6,583 bases of DNA from Myxococcales bacterium (GTDB taxonomy: Bacteria; Myxococcota_A; UBA9160; SMWR01), in NCBI GenBank assembly GCA_022571825.1, contig JACZXC010000173.1, positions 1 through 6,583 on the forward strand, given 5' to 3'. A program made the translations under genes and the position numbers. Below the pieces are notes generated by a model that was not told the origin of the DNA, made no database searches, and was given only the letters and a program-made list of their open reading frames with translations. Each line of letters starts with the position of its first letter. Position 1 is the stretch's first letter. Positions 1-6,034 of this stretch are shown piece after piece.

Positions 1-36
1 GAATGCGGCCCGATCTTGCTTCTGCCGCGCAGACTC

Positions 37-1242
37 CTAGCTGCGGGGGAGCCCCAGTACGCGTTGGGCGATGATGTTGCGCTGGATCTCGGAGGTGCCG
101 CCGGCGATGGTGTTGCTGAAGCTGTAGAGGTACTGGCGCGCCCAGGGCGGCGCCCCCTCGCTCTCGTCGAAGGCGTGGCGCGCGAAGGCGACGTCGAGGG
201 CCTGGGGACCCTGGGCCTCCAGGGCGATCAGGCAGAGCTTCTGCTCGAGCTCGCTTCCCAGGAGCTTCATCACCGAGTGCTCCGGCGAGGATTTGCCTCG
301 GGCGACCTTGGCAAAGCCGCGATAGCCCATGTACTTGAGCGCCTGGCTCTCCACGTAGAGCTCGGCCACCCGATCGCGAAAGCGGGGATCATCGCCACGG
401 CGCTCGCCGCTGGGTCCGGTCTCCCCGCCCAGGGCGATGAGTTCGCCGATCTTCTGCTCGATGCGCGCGACCTGGCTGGTCCAGAGCATGCCGCGTTCGT
501 GGGCGAGGGACCCGGTCGTGATCGACCAGCCGTGATTGAGAACCCCCACCAGGTTTTCGCTCGGCACCTCGACGTTCTCGAAGTAGACCTCGCTGAAGTC
601 CGCGCGATCCTTGTCCACCAGCTCCGGCAGGGGTCGCACGCTGATCCCGGGGCTCTTCATGTCGATGATGAGCACGCTGATGCCCTTGTGCTTGGGCGCA
701 TCGGGGTCGGTGCGCACGAAGCAGAAACAGAGACCGGCGTGGGCCGCCCCCGACGTCCACACTTTCTGTCCGTTCACGACGAAGAGGTCGCCTTCGAGGC
801 TCGCCCGGGTCGAGAGACTGGCGAGGTCGCTCCCGGCGCCGGGCTCGCTCATGCCCAGGCACCAGCTGATTTCGCCGCGCAGGGTGGGAACCAGGTAGCG
901 CCGTTTCTGTTGCTCGCTGCCATAGTCTCGAATCGACGGCGCGATGATCGTGAGCCCCTGTAGGTTGCAGGAACGCATCAGGGGAATGCACGCCATCTCC
1001 TCGAAATAGACCAGCTGTTGGATCGGGGTCGCGTTGCGTCCGCCGAGCTCCGGTGGCCAGCCCGGCACGAGCCAGCCGGAATCGAATAGGCGTTGCTGCC
1101 AGGCACGGGCCCAACCGGTGATGTGCCCCGACGAGAGCCACGGGTCGGCGCGGACCTCCTCAGGAGGCGGCTGGTTGTCGCTCAGCCAGGACCGCAGCTC
1201 TTCGCGAAAGCGCTCGGTCTCGGGATCGTACCGAAGGTGCAC
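37..1242 (-). CDS. Acyl-CoA dehydrogenase (FadE-type)
   Basis: This is a flavoenzyme of the acyl-CoA dehydrogenase family, which makes the alpha-beta double bond of an acyl-CoA and passes electrons to an electron-transfer flavoprotein in the cytoplasm. Numbering from the chosen GTG gives 401 residues, a normal length. The helical N-terminal domain is followed by MSEPGAGSDL (131-140) and GQKVWTSGA (158-166), the flavin-contacting middle domain. The C-terminal helical domain ends in AGGTSEIQRNIIAQR (380-394). The glutamate used by MCAD-type enzymes just before GT is glycine here (G381). Glu249 in LAHERG lies where isovaleryl-CoA dehydrogenase keeps its base, so it is the likely catalyst. I prefer the GTG at 1242 because MHLRYDPETERF matches the usual family start. 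A TTG at 1278 would add 12 residues, and neither start has a good ribosome site. The substrate cannot be read from the sequence. The gene diverges from the serine hydrolase. Confidence 0.93.
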   Translation of the reverse strand: MHLRYDPETERFREELRSWLSDNQPPPEEVRADPWLSSGHITGWARAWQQRLFDSGWLVPGWPPELGGRNATPIQQLVYFEEMACIPLMRSCNLQGLTIIAPSIRDYGSEQQKRRYLVPTLRGEISWCLGMSEPGAGSDLASLSTRASLEGDLFVVNGQKVWTSGAAHAGLCFCFVRTDPDAPKHKGISVLIIDMKSPGISVRPLPELVDKDRADFSEVYFENVEVPSENLVGVLNHGWSITTGSLAHERGMLWTSQVARIEQKIGELIALGGETGPSGERRGDDPRFRDRVAELYVESQALKYMGYRGFAKVARGKSSPEHSVMKLLGSELEQKLCLIALEAQGPQALDVAFARHAFDESEGAPPWARQYLYSFSNTIAGGTSEIQRNIIAQRVLGLPRS

Positions 1243-1443
1243 GCGCCAACCATAGGACCTGGCGGTCGCCGGCGGCAACCACGCCCGCCGGTCGTTCCCG
1301 CGCGGGGACCGTCCTCGAGTTCATCCCGGTCACCCGGACGAGTGTCGGGGCTCCAGAACCGACCCGTGGCCGCCGATGATGCCGGGTAGAAGATCCAGGC
1401 TAGACTGCCAACCCCTGGGTCGGTCCCCCCCGGAGCGAATCGC
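1243..1443. promoter_or_regulatory. Divergent intergenic region with GC palindrome
   Basis: This gap separates the 5' ends of the acyl-CoA dehydrogenase and the serine hydrolase, so it must hold the promoters for both. It contains a perfect 10-bp palindrome, CCCGCGCGGG, at 1297-1306. Short inverted arms flank it (CGGTC at 1289-1293 and GACCG at 1307-1311), but they are not symmetrically spaced. TAGACT at 1401-1406 is a weak -10-like match for the plus strand, without a matching -35. TTGGCA on the minus strand (1411-1406) resembles a -35 but has no good -10. I would not call a promoter position from this. Confidence 0.35.
1432..1435 (+). promoter_or_regulatory. Ribosome binding site of the serine hydrolase
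   Basis: GGAG lies 8 nt before the GTG at 1444. It is the reason for choosing that start over the in-frame GTG at 1459, which would sit 23 nt away. Confidence 0.6.
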
Positions 1444-2628
1444 GTGCTGCAAGGAACCGTGCATCCGGACTTTTGGGCCGTCGCCCAGGTCTTCAGCCGA
1501 CAGATTCCACGCTCTCGACCGGGCGGCGCCGCGGTCTGCGTCTACCATCGAGGAGAGGTCGTGGTGGATCTCTGGGCGGGCTCTCGGGACGCAGAGGGCC
1601 GACCGTGGCAGGCCGACACCCCGGCGCTCTCGTACTCCACGACCAAGGGCGTGTCCGCCACCCTGCTTCATATCATGGTGGACCGCGGCCTCATCGACTA
1701 CGACAAACCCGTCTCCGACTACTGGCCCGAGTTTGCGCAGAGCGGGAAGGAACGGATCACGGTGCGCCACATCCTATGCCACGAGGCGGGCCTCTACAGG
1801 ATCCGCTCGATCGTCGACAGCGGCAAGCGGATTCTCGAGTGGGACTACATGGTGGAGGCGCTGGCCGACAGCGTTCCGGCGCACCCCCCCGGCGAGTCCC
1901 ACGGCTATCACGCGCTGACCTTTGGCTGGCTGGTGGGCGAACTCATCCAGCGCGTCTCGGGGCGATCCTTCACCGACGTCCTGCAGACCGAGATCGCGGC
2001 CCCCCTCGAACTCGACGGCATGCACATCGGCCTCCCCCAGAATCAGATGCACAAAAGAGCCCAGTTGATTGCTCCCGTCTATCGACGCTGGGCTCCATCC
2101 GAGCGGGGCGTCGCGCGCCTGGCCCGCCCCCTGCACCGCGTCCTCCGCCTCGCGCGACTCGATCTTTCGGATATGGCCTCGGCCATGGTTCCCCGGGGCA
2201 TGGAAGAGGTCGACTTCAACTCCGAGGAATTCGCCGCGGTTCCCATCCCCGCCGCCAACGGAATCTTTACGGCCCGTTCCCTGGCGAAGATGTACGCCGC
2301 CCTGGCCAATGGAGGCCAGTGGAATGGCGTGCGCCTGTTGTCCCGGGCAACCCTGCGCCGGGCCACAAAGGTCCAGAATCGGGGGATCGGCCGCGTGATT
2401 CCCTTGCCCATGCACTGGCGGCTCGGTTACCACCGCGTCCCCACGCTCGGTGTCAAGGTTCCGCGCGGCTTCGGCCATTTCGGGTTCGGCGGCTCGGGGG
2501 GATGGGCGGATCCCGACCGCAACCTGTCGGTGGCGATGATGGTGAACAGCGGAACCGGAACCCCCTTCGGCGATCTGCGCATGGTGCGGATCGGAAGCGC
2601 AGCCGCGCGCTGCGCCGAGCGCCGCTGA
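1444..2628 (+). CDS. Beta-lactamase-fold serine hydrolase / family VIII-type esterase
   Basis: This 394-residue protein belongs to the class C beta-lactamase / penicillin-binding-protein-like hydrolases, many of which are carboxylesterases. The nucleophile motif SxxK is seen as STTK (Ser65, Lys68). The second motif, Y-x-N in beta-lactamases, is Tyr155-His-Ala, a form common in esterases such as EstB. The third motif, KTG in beta-lactamases, is replaced by HFGFGGSGG (345-353), followed by WADP, typical of the esterase/LACTB-like branch. I therefore infer ester hydrolysis rather than antibiotic resistance; the substrate is unknown. No signal peptide is visible, so it is probably cytoplasmic. 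It starts with GTG after a GGAG site. The transporter gene follows 58 bp downstream on the same strand and may be co-transcribed. The divergent acyl-CoA dehydrogenase hints at a lipid or ester catabolic setting, but this is only context. Confidence 0.9.
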   Translation: MLQGTVHPDFWAVAQVFSRQIPRSRPGGAAVCVYHRGEVVVDLWAGSRDAEGRPWQADTPALSYSTTKGVSATLLHIMVDRGLIDYDKPVSDYWPEFAQSGKERITVRHILCHEAGLYRIRSIVDSGKRILEWDYMVEALADSVPAHPPGESHGYHALTFGWLVGELIQRVSGRSFTDVLQTEIAAPLELDGMHIGLPQNQMHKRAQLIAPVYRRWAPSERGVARLARPLHRVLRLARLDLSDMASAMVPRGMEEVDFNSEEFAAVPIPAANGIFTARSLAKMYAALANGGQWNGVRLLSRATLRRATKVQNRGIGRVIPLPMHWRLGYHRVPTLGVKVPRGFGHFGFGGSGGWADPDRNLSVAMMVNSGTGTPFGDLRMVRIGSAAARCAERR

Positions 2629-2686
2629 GATTTCCCGCGGTTCCTCAACCGGCGAGACCCGGCACCACGCAAGCGAGCGAGTCTGC

Positions 2687-3715
2687 ATGAATGGCGTGAC
2701 CCTGGCCCTGGTCTCGGCACTCCTGTTTGGGGCATCGATTCCGGCGAGCAAGGCTCTGCTGGAGGTTTTCACGCCCCTTCAACTGGCGGGTCTCCTCTAC
2801 TTGGGAGCTGCTCTGGGGGTGGCTCCCCGAATCGCCACCGAGCGCCGCAGCCAACACCCGGTTCGACTCGACCGGCGCAACCGCGCTCGTCTGTTCGGCG
2901 CGGTCCTGTTCGGCGGCCTGCTCGGCCCGGTCCTGCTCCTGATCGGACTTCGCACCGCCGCCGCGGCGCCGGTCTCCCTGATCCTGAACCTCGAGATGGC
3001 GGCGACGGCGGCCCTCGGTGTTCTCCTGTTTCGCGAGCCGCTCGATCGCGGCGGTTGGCTCGGCGTGATCGGCATCGTCGCCGCCGGCGGCCTGCTCTCG
3101 AGTGATGCGGGCTGGCCGGGCATCATCGGTGGACTCTGGGTCGCAGCGGCCTGCGTCTGCTGGGGGCTCGACAACCACCTCACCGCGCTGATCGACGGCA
3201 TCACGCCAGCCGGCAGCACCTTCGTCAAGGGCGTCGTCGCCGGTTCGGTGAATCTCGCCCTCGGGATCTCTCTGGTCCCGATCCATGCGCCGCCGTCGAT
3301 CCTGGCAGCCGCTCTCGCTGTGGGCGCGATCTCCTACGGTGCCAGCATCACCCCCTACATTGCATCGGCCCAGCAGCTAGGGGCGACCCGGGCACAGGGA
3401 CTCTTCGCATCTGCACCCTTCTTCGGCGCGGCGCTCTCCTTCCTGGTGCTGGCCGAGACCATCACCCCCCTCCAGGTGGCGGCGGCCGGCATCCTGGTGG
3501 TTTCGGTGGGGTCACTGTTCGCCGCGCAGCATCGACACGAACACGCCCACGAAGCCGTGGAGCACATCCACGCCCATCGCCACGACGACGGACACCACGC
3601 CCATGAACACGCGGGACTCTCCGCGTCGACGCGCCACACCCACTGGCACCGCCACGAGCCGGTCGCCCACGCCCACCCTCACTGGCCGGACCTGCACCAC
3701 CGTCACCGGCACTAG
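2687..3715 (+). CDS. DMT/EamA-type transporter with His-rich C-terminal tail
   Basis: This is a 342-residue integral inner-membrane protein of the drug/metabolite transporter superfamily. Hydrophobic segments at about 3-23, 30-48, 67-86, 90-110, 121-138, 145-163, 175-197, 203-223, 235-255 and 260-279 fit the two-times-five-helix EamA layout. REPLDRGGWLGVIGIVAAGG (116-135) is a typical end-of-first-repeat sequence. The second EamA repeat carries the counterpart AETITPLQVAAAGIL (256-270). Residues 281-342 form a soluble tail with 23 histidines in H-x-H runs, including HWHRHEPVAHAHPHWPDLHH (319-338). From memory, similar tails end a subset of EamA proteins. The tail suggests binding of Zn, Ni, Co or Cu and perhaps metal transport or sensing, but the transported substrate is not shown. 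The ATG start has only a weak purine-rich site (GCGAG) upstream. It follows the esterase gene by 58 bp, with no terminator between. Confidence 0.9.
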   Translation: MNGVTLALVSALLFGASIPASKALLEVFTPLQLAGLLYLGAALGVAPRIATERRSQHPVRLDRRNRARLFGAVLFGGLLGPVLLLIGLRTAAAAPVSLILNLEMAATAALGVLLFREPLDRGGWLGVIGIVAAGGLLSSDAGWPGIIGGLWVAAACVCWGLDNHLTALIDGITPAGSTFVKGVVAGSVNLALGISLVPIHAPPSILAAALAVGAISYGASITPYIASAQQLGATRAQGLFASAPFFGAALSFLVLAETITPLQVAAAGILVVSVGSLFAAQHRHEHAHEAVEHIHAHRHDDGHHAHEHAGLSASTRHTHWHRHEPVAHAHPHWPDLHHRHRH

Positions 3716-3767
3716 GCACACGCTAGGCACTGGGCACAGTTAGTGGTTAGTGGTTGGTGGTTAGCGG
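3712..3767. repeat. Degenerate short tandem repeats (8-mer and 7-mer)
   Basis: Two small repeat sets lie side by side. CTAGGCAC occurs at 3712-3719 and 3723-3730, with the variant CTGGGCAC at 3730-3737. Then four adjoining 7-mers follow at 3740-3767: TTAGTGG, TTAGTGG, TTGGTGG and TTAGCGG. The first 8-mer includes the TAG stop codon of the transporter gene. The units contain many CTAG/TTAG words, unusual in this GC-rich sequence. There is no evident coding role. The array could be a slippage-prone intergenic repeat or part of a dispersed repeat family. Confidence 0.7.
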
Positions 3768-3783
3768 CGAGCGGTTGCGCAGC

Positions 3784-3805
3784 CCCCGTCGCGCTTTTCG
3801 AGGGG
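3784..3805 (+). terminator. Weak hairpin downstream of the transporter gene
   Basis: CCCC-G-TCG pairs with CGA-GGGG across a loop of about seven bases (CGCTTTT), with one bulged G. It lies about 70 nt after the transporter stop and is followed by TGTGTT rather than a real T run. It is a possible plus-strand terminator but poorly supported. Confidence 0.25.
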
Positions 3806-3831
3806 TGTGTTGACGCCACTCGAGGTGCGTC

Positions 3832-3843
3832 TGGCCCGGGCCA
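3832..3843. other. 12-bp perfect palindrome in convergent gap
   Basis: TGGCCCGGGCCA is a perfect 12-bp palindrome in the middle of the non-coding gap at 3716-3925. The flanks do not extend the symmetry. In GC-rich DNA such a site can arise by chance, so no function is claimed. Confidence 0.4.
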
Positions 3844-3870
3844 TCCAGTACCGGCGAGCCAGGAGCCAAA

Positions 3871-3894
3871 GCCCCCCTCACCGCATCCGGGGGC
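3871..3894 (-). terminator. Rho-independent-like terminator of the pcm operon
   Basis: Read on the minus strand, GCCCCC and GGGGGC form a 6-bp all-GC stem around a 12-nt loop, followed by TTT. It sits about 31 nt beyond the methyltransferase stop codon, the right place to end the two-gene operon. The T run is short, so termination efficiency is uncertain. Confidence 0.5.
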
Positions 3895-3925
3895 GTTCCC
3901 CGCCGTGGGCGATGCCAGATCGGGG

Positions 3926-4681
3926 CTAGGGCGAGGATCGTGCCCGTACTTCACCCGTCATGGGAACGAAGAGGACGGGGAAGGCGTTCTCGACGGTAAA
4001 GCCCGTGGGGGTTCGCGTGTGGATCTGGAGCTGCTGGGAGGTCTGGCCCACGGGCATCAGCAGGCGGCCCCCGACGGCGAGCTGTCCCAACAGGGCGGGC
4101 GGCACCACCGGGGCCGCGGCGGTCACAAGGATTGCATCGAAGGGGGACGCCTCGGGCCAGCCCAAGTAGCCGTCCCCGTGGCGCACGCGAACCGAGCCGT
4201 ACCCCAGACGCTCGAGGGTATCCGCGGCCGATTGCGCCAGCGCCTGGATGATCTCGATCGTGTAGACCTCCGATGCGAGTTCGGCCAGCACCGCCGCCTG
4301 GTAGCCCGATCCGGTGCCCACCTCGAGCACCCGCGCGTCGTCTTCCAGGCGCGCCAGCTCGGCCATCACCGCGACCATGTAGGGCTGGCTGATGGTCTGA
4401 TCGTGTCCGATCGAGAGCGGCCGATCTTCGTAGGCGGAATCCCGCCGGGCCGGCGGTACGAATTCATGGCGCGGGACCTTTCGCATCGCCGCGAGTACGC
4501 GCGGATCGGCGACACCCCGCGCCTCGATCTGCTGAACCACCATGCGCTCGCGCGCGGCGCCGGGCGCGTCCCCAGAATCGGCAGAAGAAGGGGTGGGGAC
4601 GGTGGGATCAGTGCAGGCCATCAGCAGCACCGACGCGGCCCGCACGCCGCGCGGCAGCGTGAAGCCCGTGCGGTTCCTCAC
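3926..4681 (-). CDS. pcm: Protein-L-isoaspartate O-methyltransferase, putative lipoprotein
   Basis: The enzyme uses S-adenosylmethionine to methylate abnormal isoaspartyl residues and so starts their repair. The 251 residues show the family order clearly. MVVQQIEARGV (47-57) comes first, then TISQPYMVA (96-104) and the SAM-binding loop VLEVGTGSGYQAA (118-130). DAILVTAAAPVVP (182-194), VGGRLLMPVG (203-212) and the C-terminal FVPMTG (238-243) follow. The odd part is residues 1-46. A basic start, a short hydrophobic stretch and LMAC (20-23) resemble a lipoprotein signal with Cys23 as the lipidated residue, followed by a Pro/Ser/Ala-rich linker. The hydrophobic stretch is short, so export is uncertain. 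The GTG start at 4681 overlaps the TGA of the flavoenzyme gene as GTGA, indicating translational coupling and supporting this start. An ATG at 4621 would remove the leader. A terminator-like hairpin follows. Confidence 0.92.
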   Translation of the reverse strand: MRNRTGFTLPRGVRAASVLLMACTDPTVPTPSSADSGDAPGAARERMVVQQIEARGVADPRVLAAMRKVPRHEFVPPARRDSAYEDRPLSIGHDQTISQPYMVAVMAELARLEDDARVLEVGTGSGYQAAVLAELASEVYTIEIIQALAQSAADTLERLGYGSVRVRHGDGYLGWPEASPFDAILVTAAAPVVPPALLGQLAVGGRLLMPVGQTSQQLQIHTRTPTGFTVENAFPVLFVPMTGEVRARSSP

Positions 4682-5958
4682 GAGAGGATCGCACCCTTTT
4701 CCCCCAGCCGGGCGCGCAGCGTCCCCACGTCCAGGTCCGGGGGGTCGATACCGGCGCGAACCGCGAGCGCGGCCGCGGTGCCCGCGGCCTCGCCGGTGGC
4801 CATGCACGCCGGGATCTCCTTGGTGGCGTGGTGCACCCGGTGATCCACCGAGATACAGCGGCCCGCCACGAGCAGGTTCGAAAGCTCCTGCGCGAGCAGA
4901 CAGCCGTAGCGAATCTGGTAGATGGCTCCGGCCCGGGTCCAATGTCCCGTGACGGCCACCGCGTCCTCGTAGGAACGGTCCATGTCCCGCCGCTCGAGGA
5001 CACTTCGTCCCCGCAAGCGTCGGCTCTCGGTAATGCCCAGCTGTTCGGCGACCCGGCACAGGTGCGACTGCTCGAATCCCGGGATCTCTCGACGCAGCCG
5101 GTCGACCTCCGCCATGACTCGTTTGCGGCACTCGAGCTCCGCGTAGGTCAGATCTTCGGGAGAGGTGGCGTCGATCCGGCGCGACAGCTTCTCCGTGGCG
5201 CCCCAGGGAAACAGGACCTTGCCGGCGCCGATCGTCCGAAAGCAGCCGGCGCCGGCGTCGATGGCTGCGGTTACGTCTTTCACCCCGCCCATGGTGAACC
5301 AGAGCCAGGGCAGAACCTCCTCGGACTCGTGCTGGCAGCCCGCGGCCGCGAACACGTCGCCATCGCCGGTCGTGTCGATCACCACCGCTGCGCGCACGGC
5401 GAACCGGCCGGACTTCCCCTGGAATGCGACCCCTTTCAGGCACTCGCCCTCGACGATCGGATCGCAGGCCCAGGCGTGAAACAGCAGCCGCGCACCGGAT
5501 TCCTCGATCATCTGGTTGAACGCGAACTTCATGTCCTCGGGCTCGTAAGCCACGGAGTACCGCACGCGATGGGGCCCGTGGCCCCACAGCAGACCCCAGC
5601 GCTGATCGCGCCGCACCTTCGACTCGTCGGAACTTCCCCACTCTTCTCGCGGCGGGAAATAGGCGGCGCCCCGGCTCTTCAACCGATCCGTCACTTCCTG
5701 GCACAAACCTGCCACCACCTGGCGGCCGCGCCCGTCATCGAGGGTCAACAGCAAGATGATGAGGCCGGCCGTGGCGAGACCCCCCAGGTAGCCATAGCGC
5801 TCGACCAGCAGAACGTCGGCGCCGTTTCGGGCGGCAGCCACCGCCGCGGCGACACCGGCGGATCCGCCTCCCACCACGAGCACCTCGGTCTCGTAGCGAA
5901 CAGGCGTCCGGCGCGCCGGCTCCTCGAGAAACGGAAATGAATGCTCGGAACGGCTCAT
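4678..5958 (-). CDS. FAD-dependent oxidoreductase (FAD_oxidored type)
   Basis: This 426-residue flavoprotein has a dinucleotide-binding fold at the N-terminus: VLVVGGGSAGVAAAVAAARN (26-45), with Glu53 ending the second strand (LLVER). YGYLGGLATAG (55-65) follows. VVIDTTGDGDVFAAAG (192-207) is the second FAD contact region. ESRRLRG (311-317) and the C-terminal LLVAGRCISVDHRVHHA (362-378) with ACMATGEAAGTAAALAV (384-400) complete the pattern of the FAD_oxidored family (PF12831), whose substrates are mostly unknown. No signal peptide or membrane segment is visible, so it is probably cytoplasmic. The ATG at 5958 is preceded by GGACGAG with short spacing. The frame stays open upstream to 6123, but that would run over the divergent gene, and the extra residues look non-coding. 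It is the first gene of an operon with pcm, sharing a GTGA overlap. No substrate can be assigned. Confidence 0.9.
   Translation of the reverse strand: MSRSEHSFPFLEEPARRTPVRYETEVLVVGGGSAGVAAAVAAARNGADVLLVERYGYLGGLATAGLIILLLTLDDGRGRQVVAGLCQEVTDRLKSRGAAYFPPREEWGSSDESKVRRDQRWGLLWGHGPHRVRYSVAYEPEDMKFAFNQMIEESGARLLFHAWACDPIVEGECLKGVAFQGKSGRFAVRAAVVIDTTGDGDVFAAAGCQHESEEVLPWLWFTMGGVKDVTAAIDAGAGCFRTIGAGKVLFPWGATEKLSRRIDATSPEDLTYAELECRKRVMAEVDRLRREIPGFEQSHLCRVAEQLGITESRRLRGRSVLERRDMDRSYEDAVAVTGHWTRAGAIYQIRYGCLLAQELSNLLVAGRCISVDHRVHHATKEIPACMATGEAAGTAAALAVRAGIDPPDLDVGTLRARLGEKGAILS
5924..5938. repeat. 15-bp direct repeat, copy 1
   Basis: TCGAGAAACGGAAAT here is identical to 6045-6059. This copy lies inside the 5' end of the flavoenzyme gene, where the opposite strand encodes the residues around Phe8-Glu12. 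The flanking bases differ, so the identity ends at 15 bp. Confidence 0.7.
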
Positions 5959-6034
5959 CTCGTCCGGTACACGGTAGCGCGCGCTATCGTTCTCGCTCCG
6001 GGAAGATTCAGCGTCGCCCGACGGACGGGAACAC
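5959..6034. promoter_or_regulatory. Divergent promoter region
   Basis: These 76 bp separate the start of the flavoenzyme-pcm operon from the start of the divergent lipoprotein gene, so promoters for both must lie in or near them. I see no good -35/-10 pair on either strand. TATCGT at 5985-5990 is only a loose -10 match for the plus strand. A strong palindrome occupies 5971-5990, and the plus-strand ribosome site GGACGGGA lies at 6023-6030. Confidence 0.5.
5971..5990. promoter_or_regulatory. 20-bp near-perfect palindrome, candidate operator
   Basis: The core TAGCGCGCGCTA (5975-5986) is a perfect 12-bp palindrome. The arms extend as ACGG on the left and TCGT on the right, giving a 20-bp dyad with a single mismatched pair. 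Its position between two divergent starts is what a shared operator would show. No regulator gene is visible in the window, so the binding protein is unknown. Confidence 0.5.

Noticed and set aside
16..963. Long plus-strand open frame of 315 residues
   Set aside because: It is antisense to the acyl-CoA dehydrogenase, whose family motifs are unmistakable. High GC leaves such frames open by chance.
2638..2651. Small hairpin CGGTT-CCTC-AACCG between the hydrolase and transporter genes
   Set aside because: It has only a 5-bp stem and no T run, so it is too weak to call a terminator or operator.
1473..2690. Plus-strand 405-residue frame overlapping the serine hydrolase
   Set aside because: It is a shifted frame, Arg/Pro/Gly-rich with no recognisable motif. 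The hydrolase frame has the STTK, Tyr and HFGFGG motifs.
3716..3925. Possible CRISPR array or small RNA gene in the convergent gap
   Set aside because: The repeats are 7-8 bp and almost contiguous, without spacers. The hairpins are better read as terminators, and no promoter for a small RNA is visible.
3743..4843. Plus-strand 366-residue frame across the convergent gap and pcm
   Set aside because: It starts in the repeat array and runs antisense to pcm. The composition is that of a shadow frame.
3926..5704. A single 592-residue minus-strand protein with Pcm at its C-terminus
   Set aside because: The upstream part is the wrong reading frame of the FAD oxidoreductase gene, Arg/Gly-rich and without motifs. 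The GTG at 4681 with the GTGA overlap explains the true start.
4828..5940. Plus-strand 370-residue frame
   Set aside because: It is antisense to the FAD oxidoreductase and has no motif of its own.
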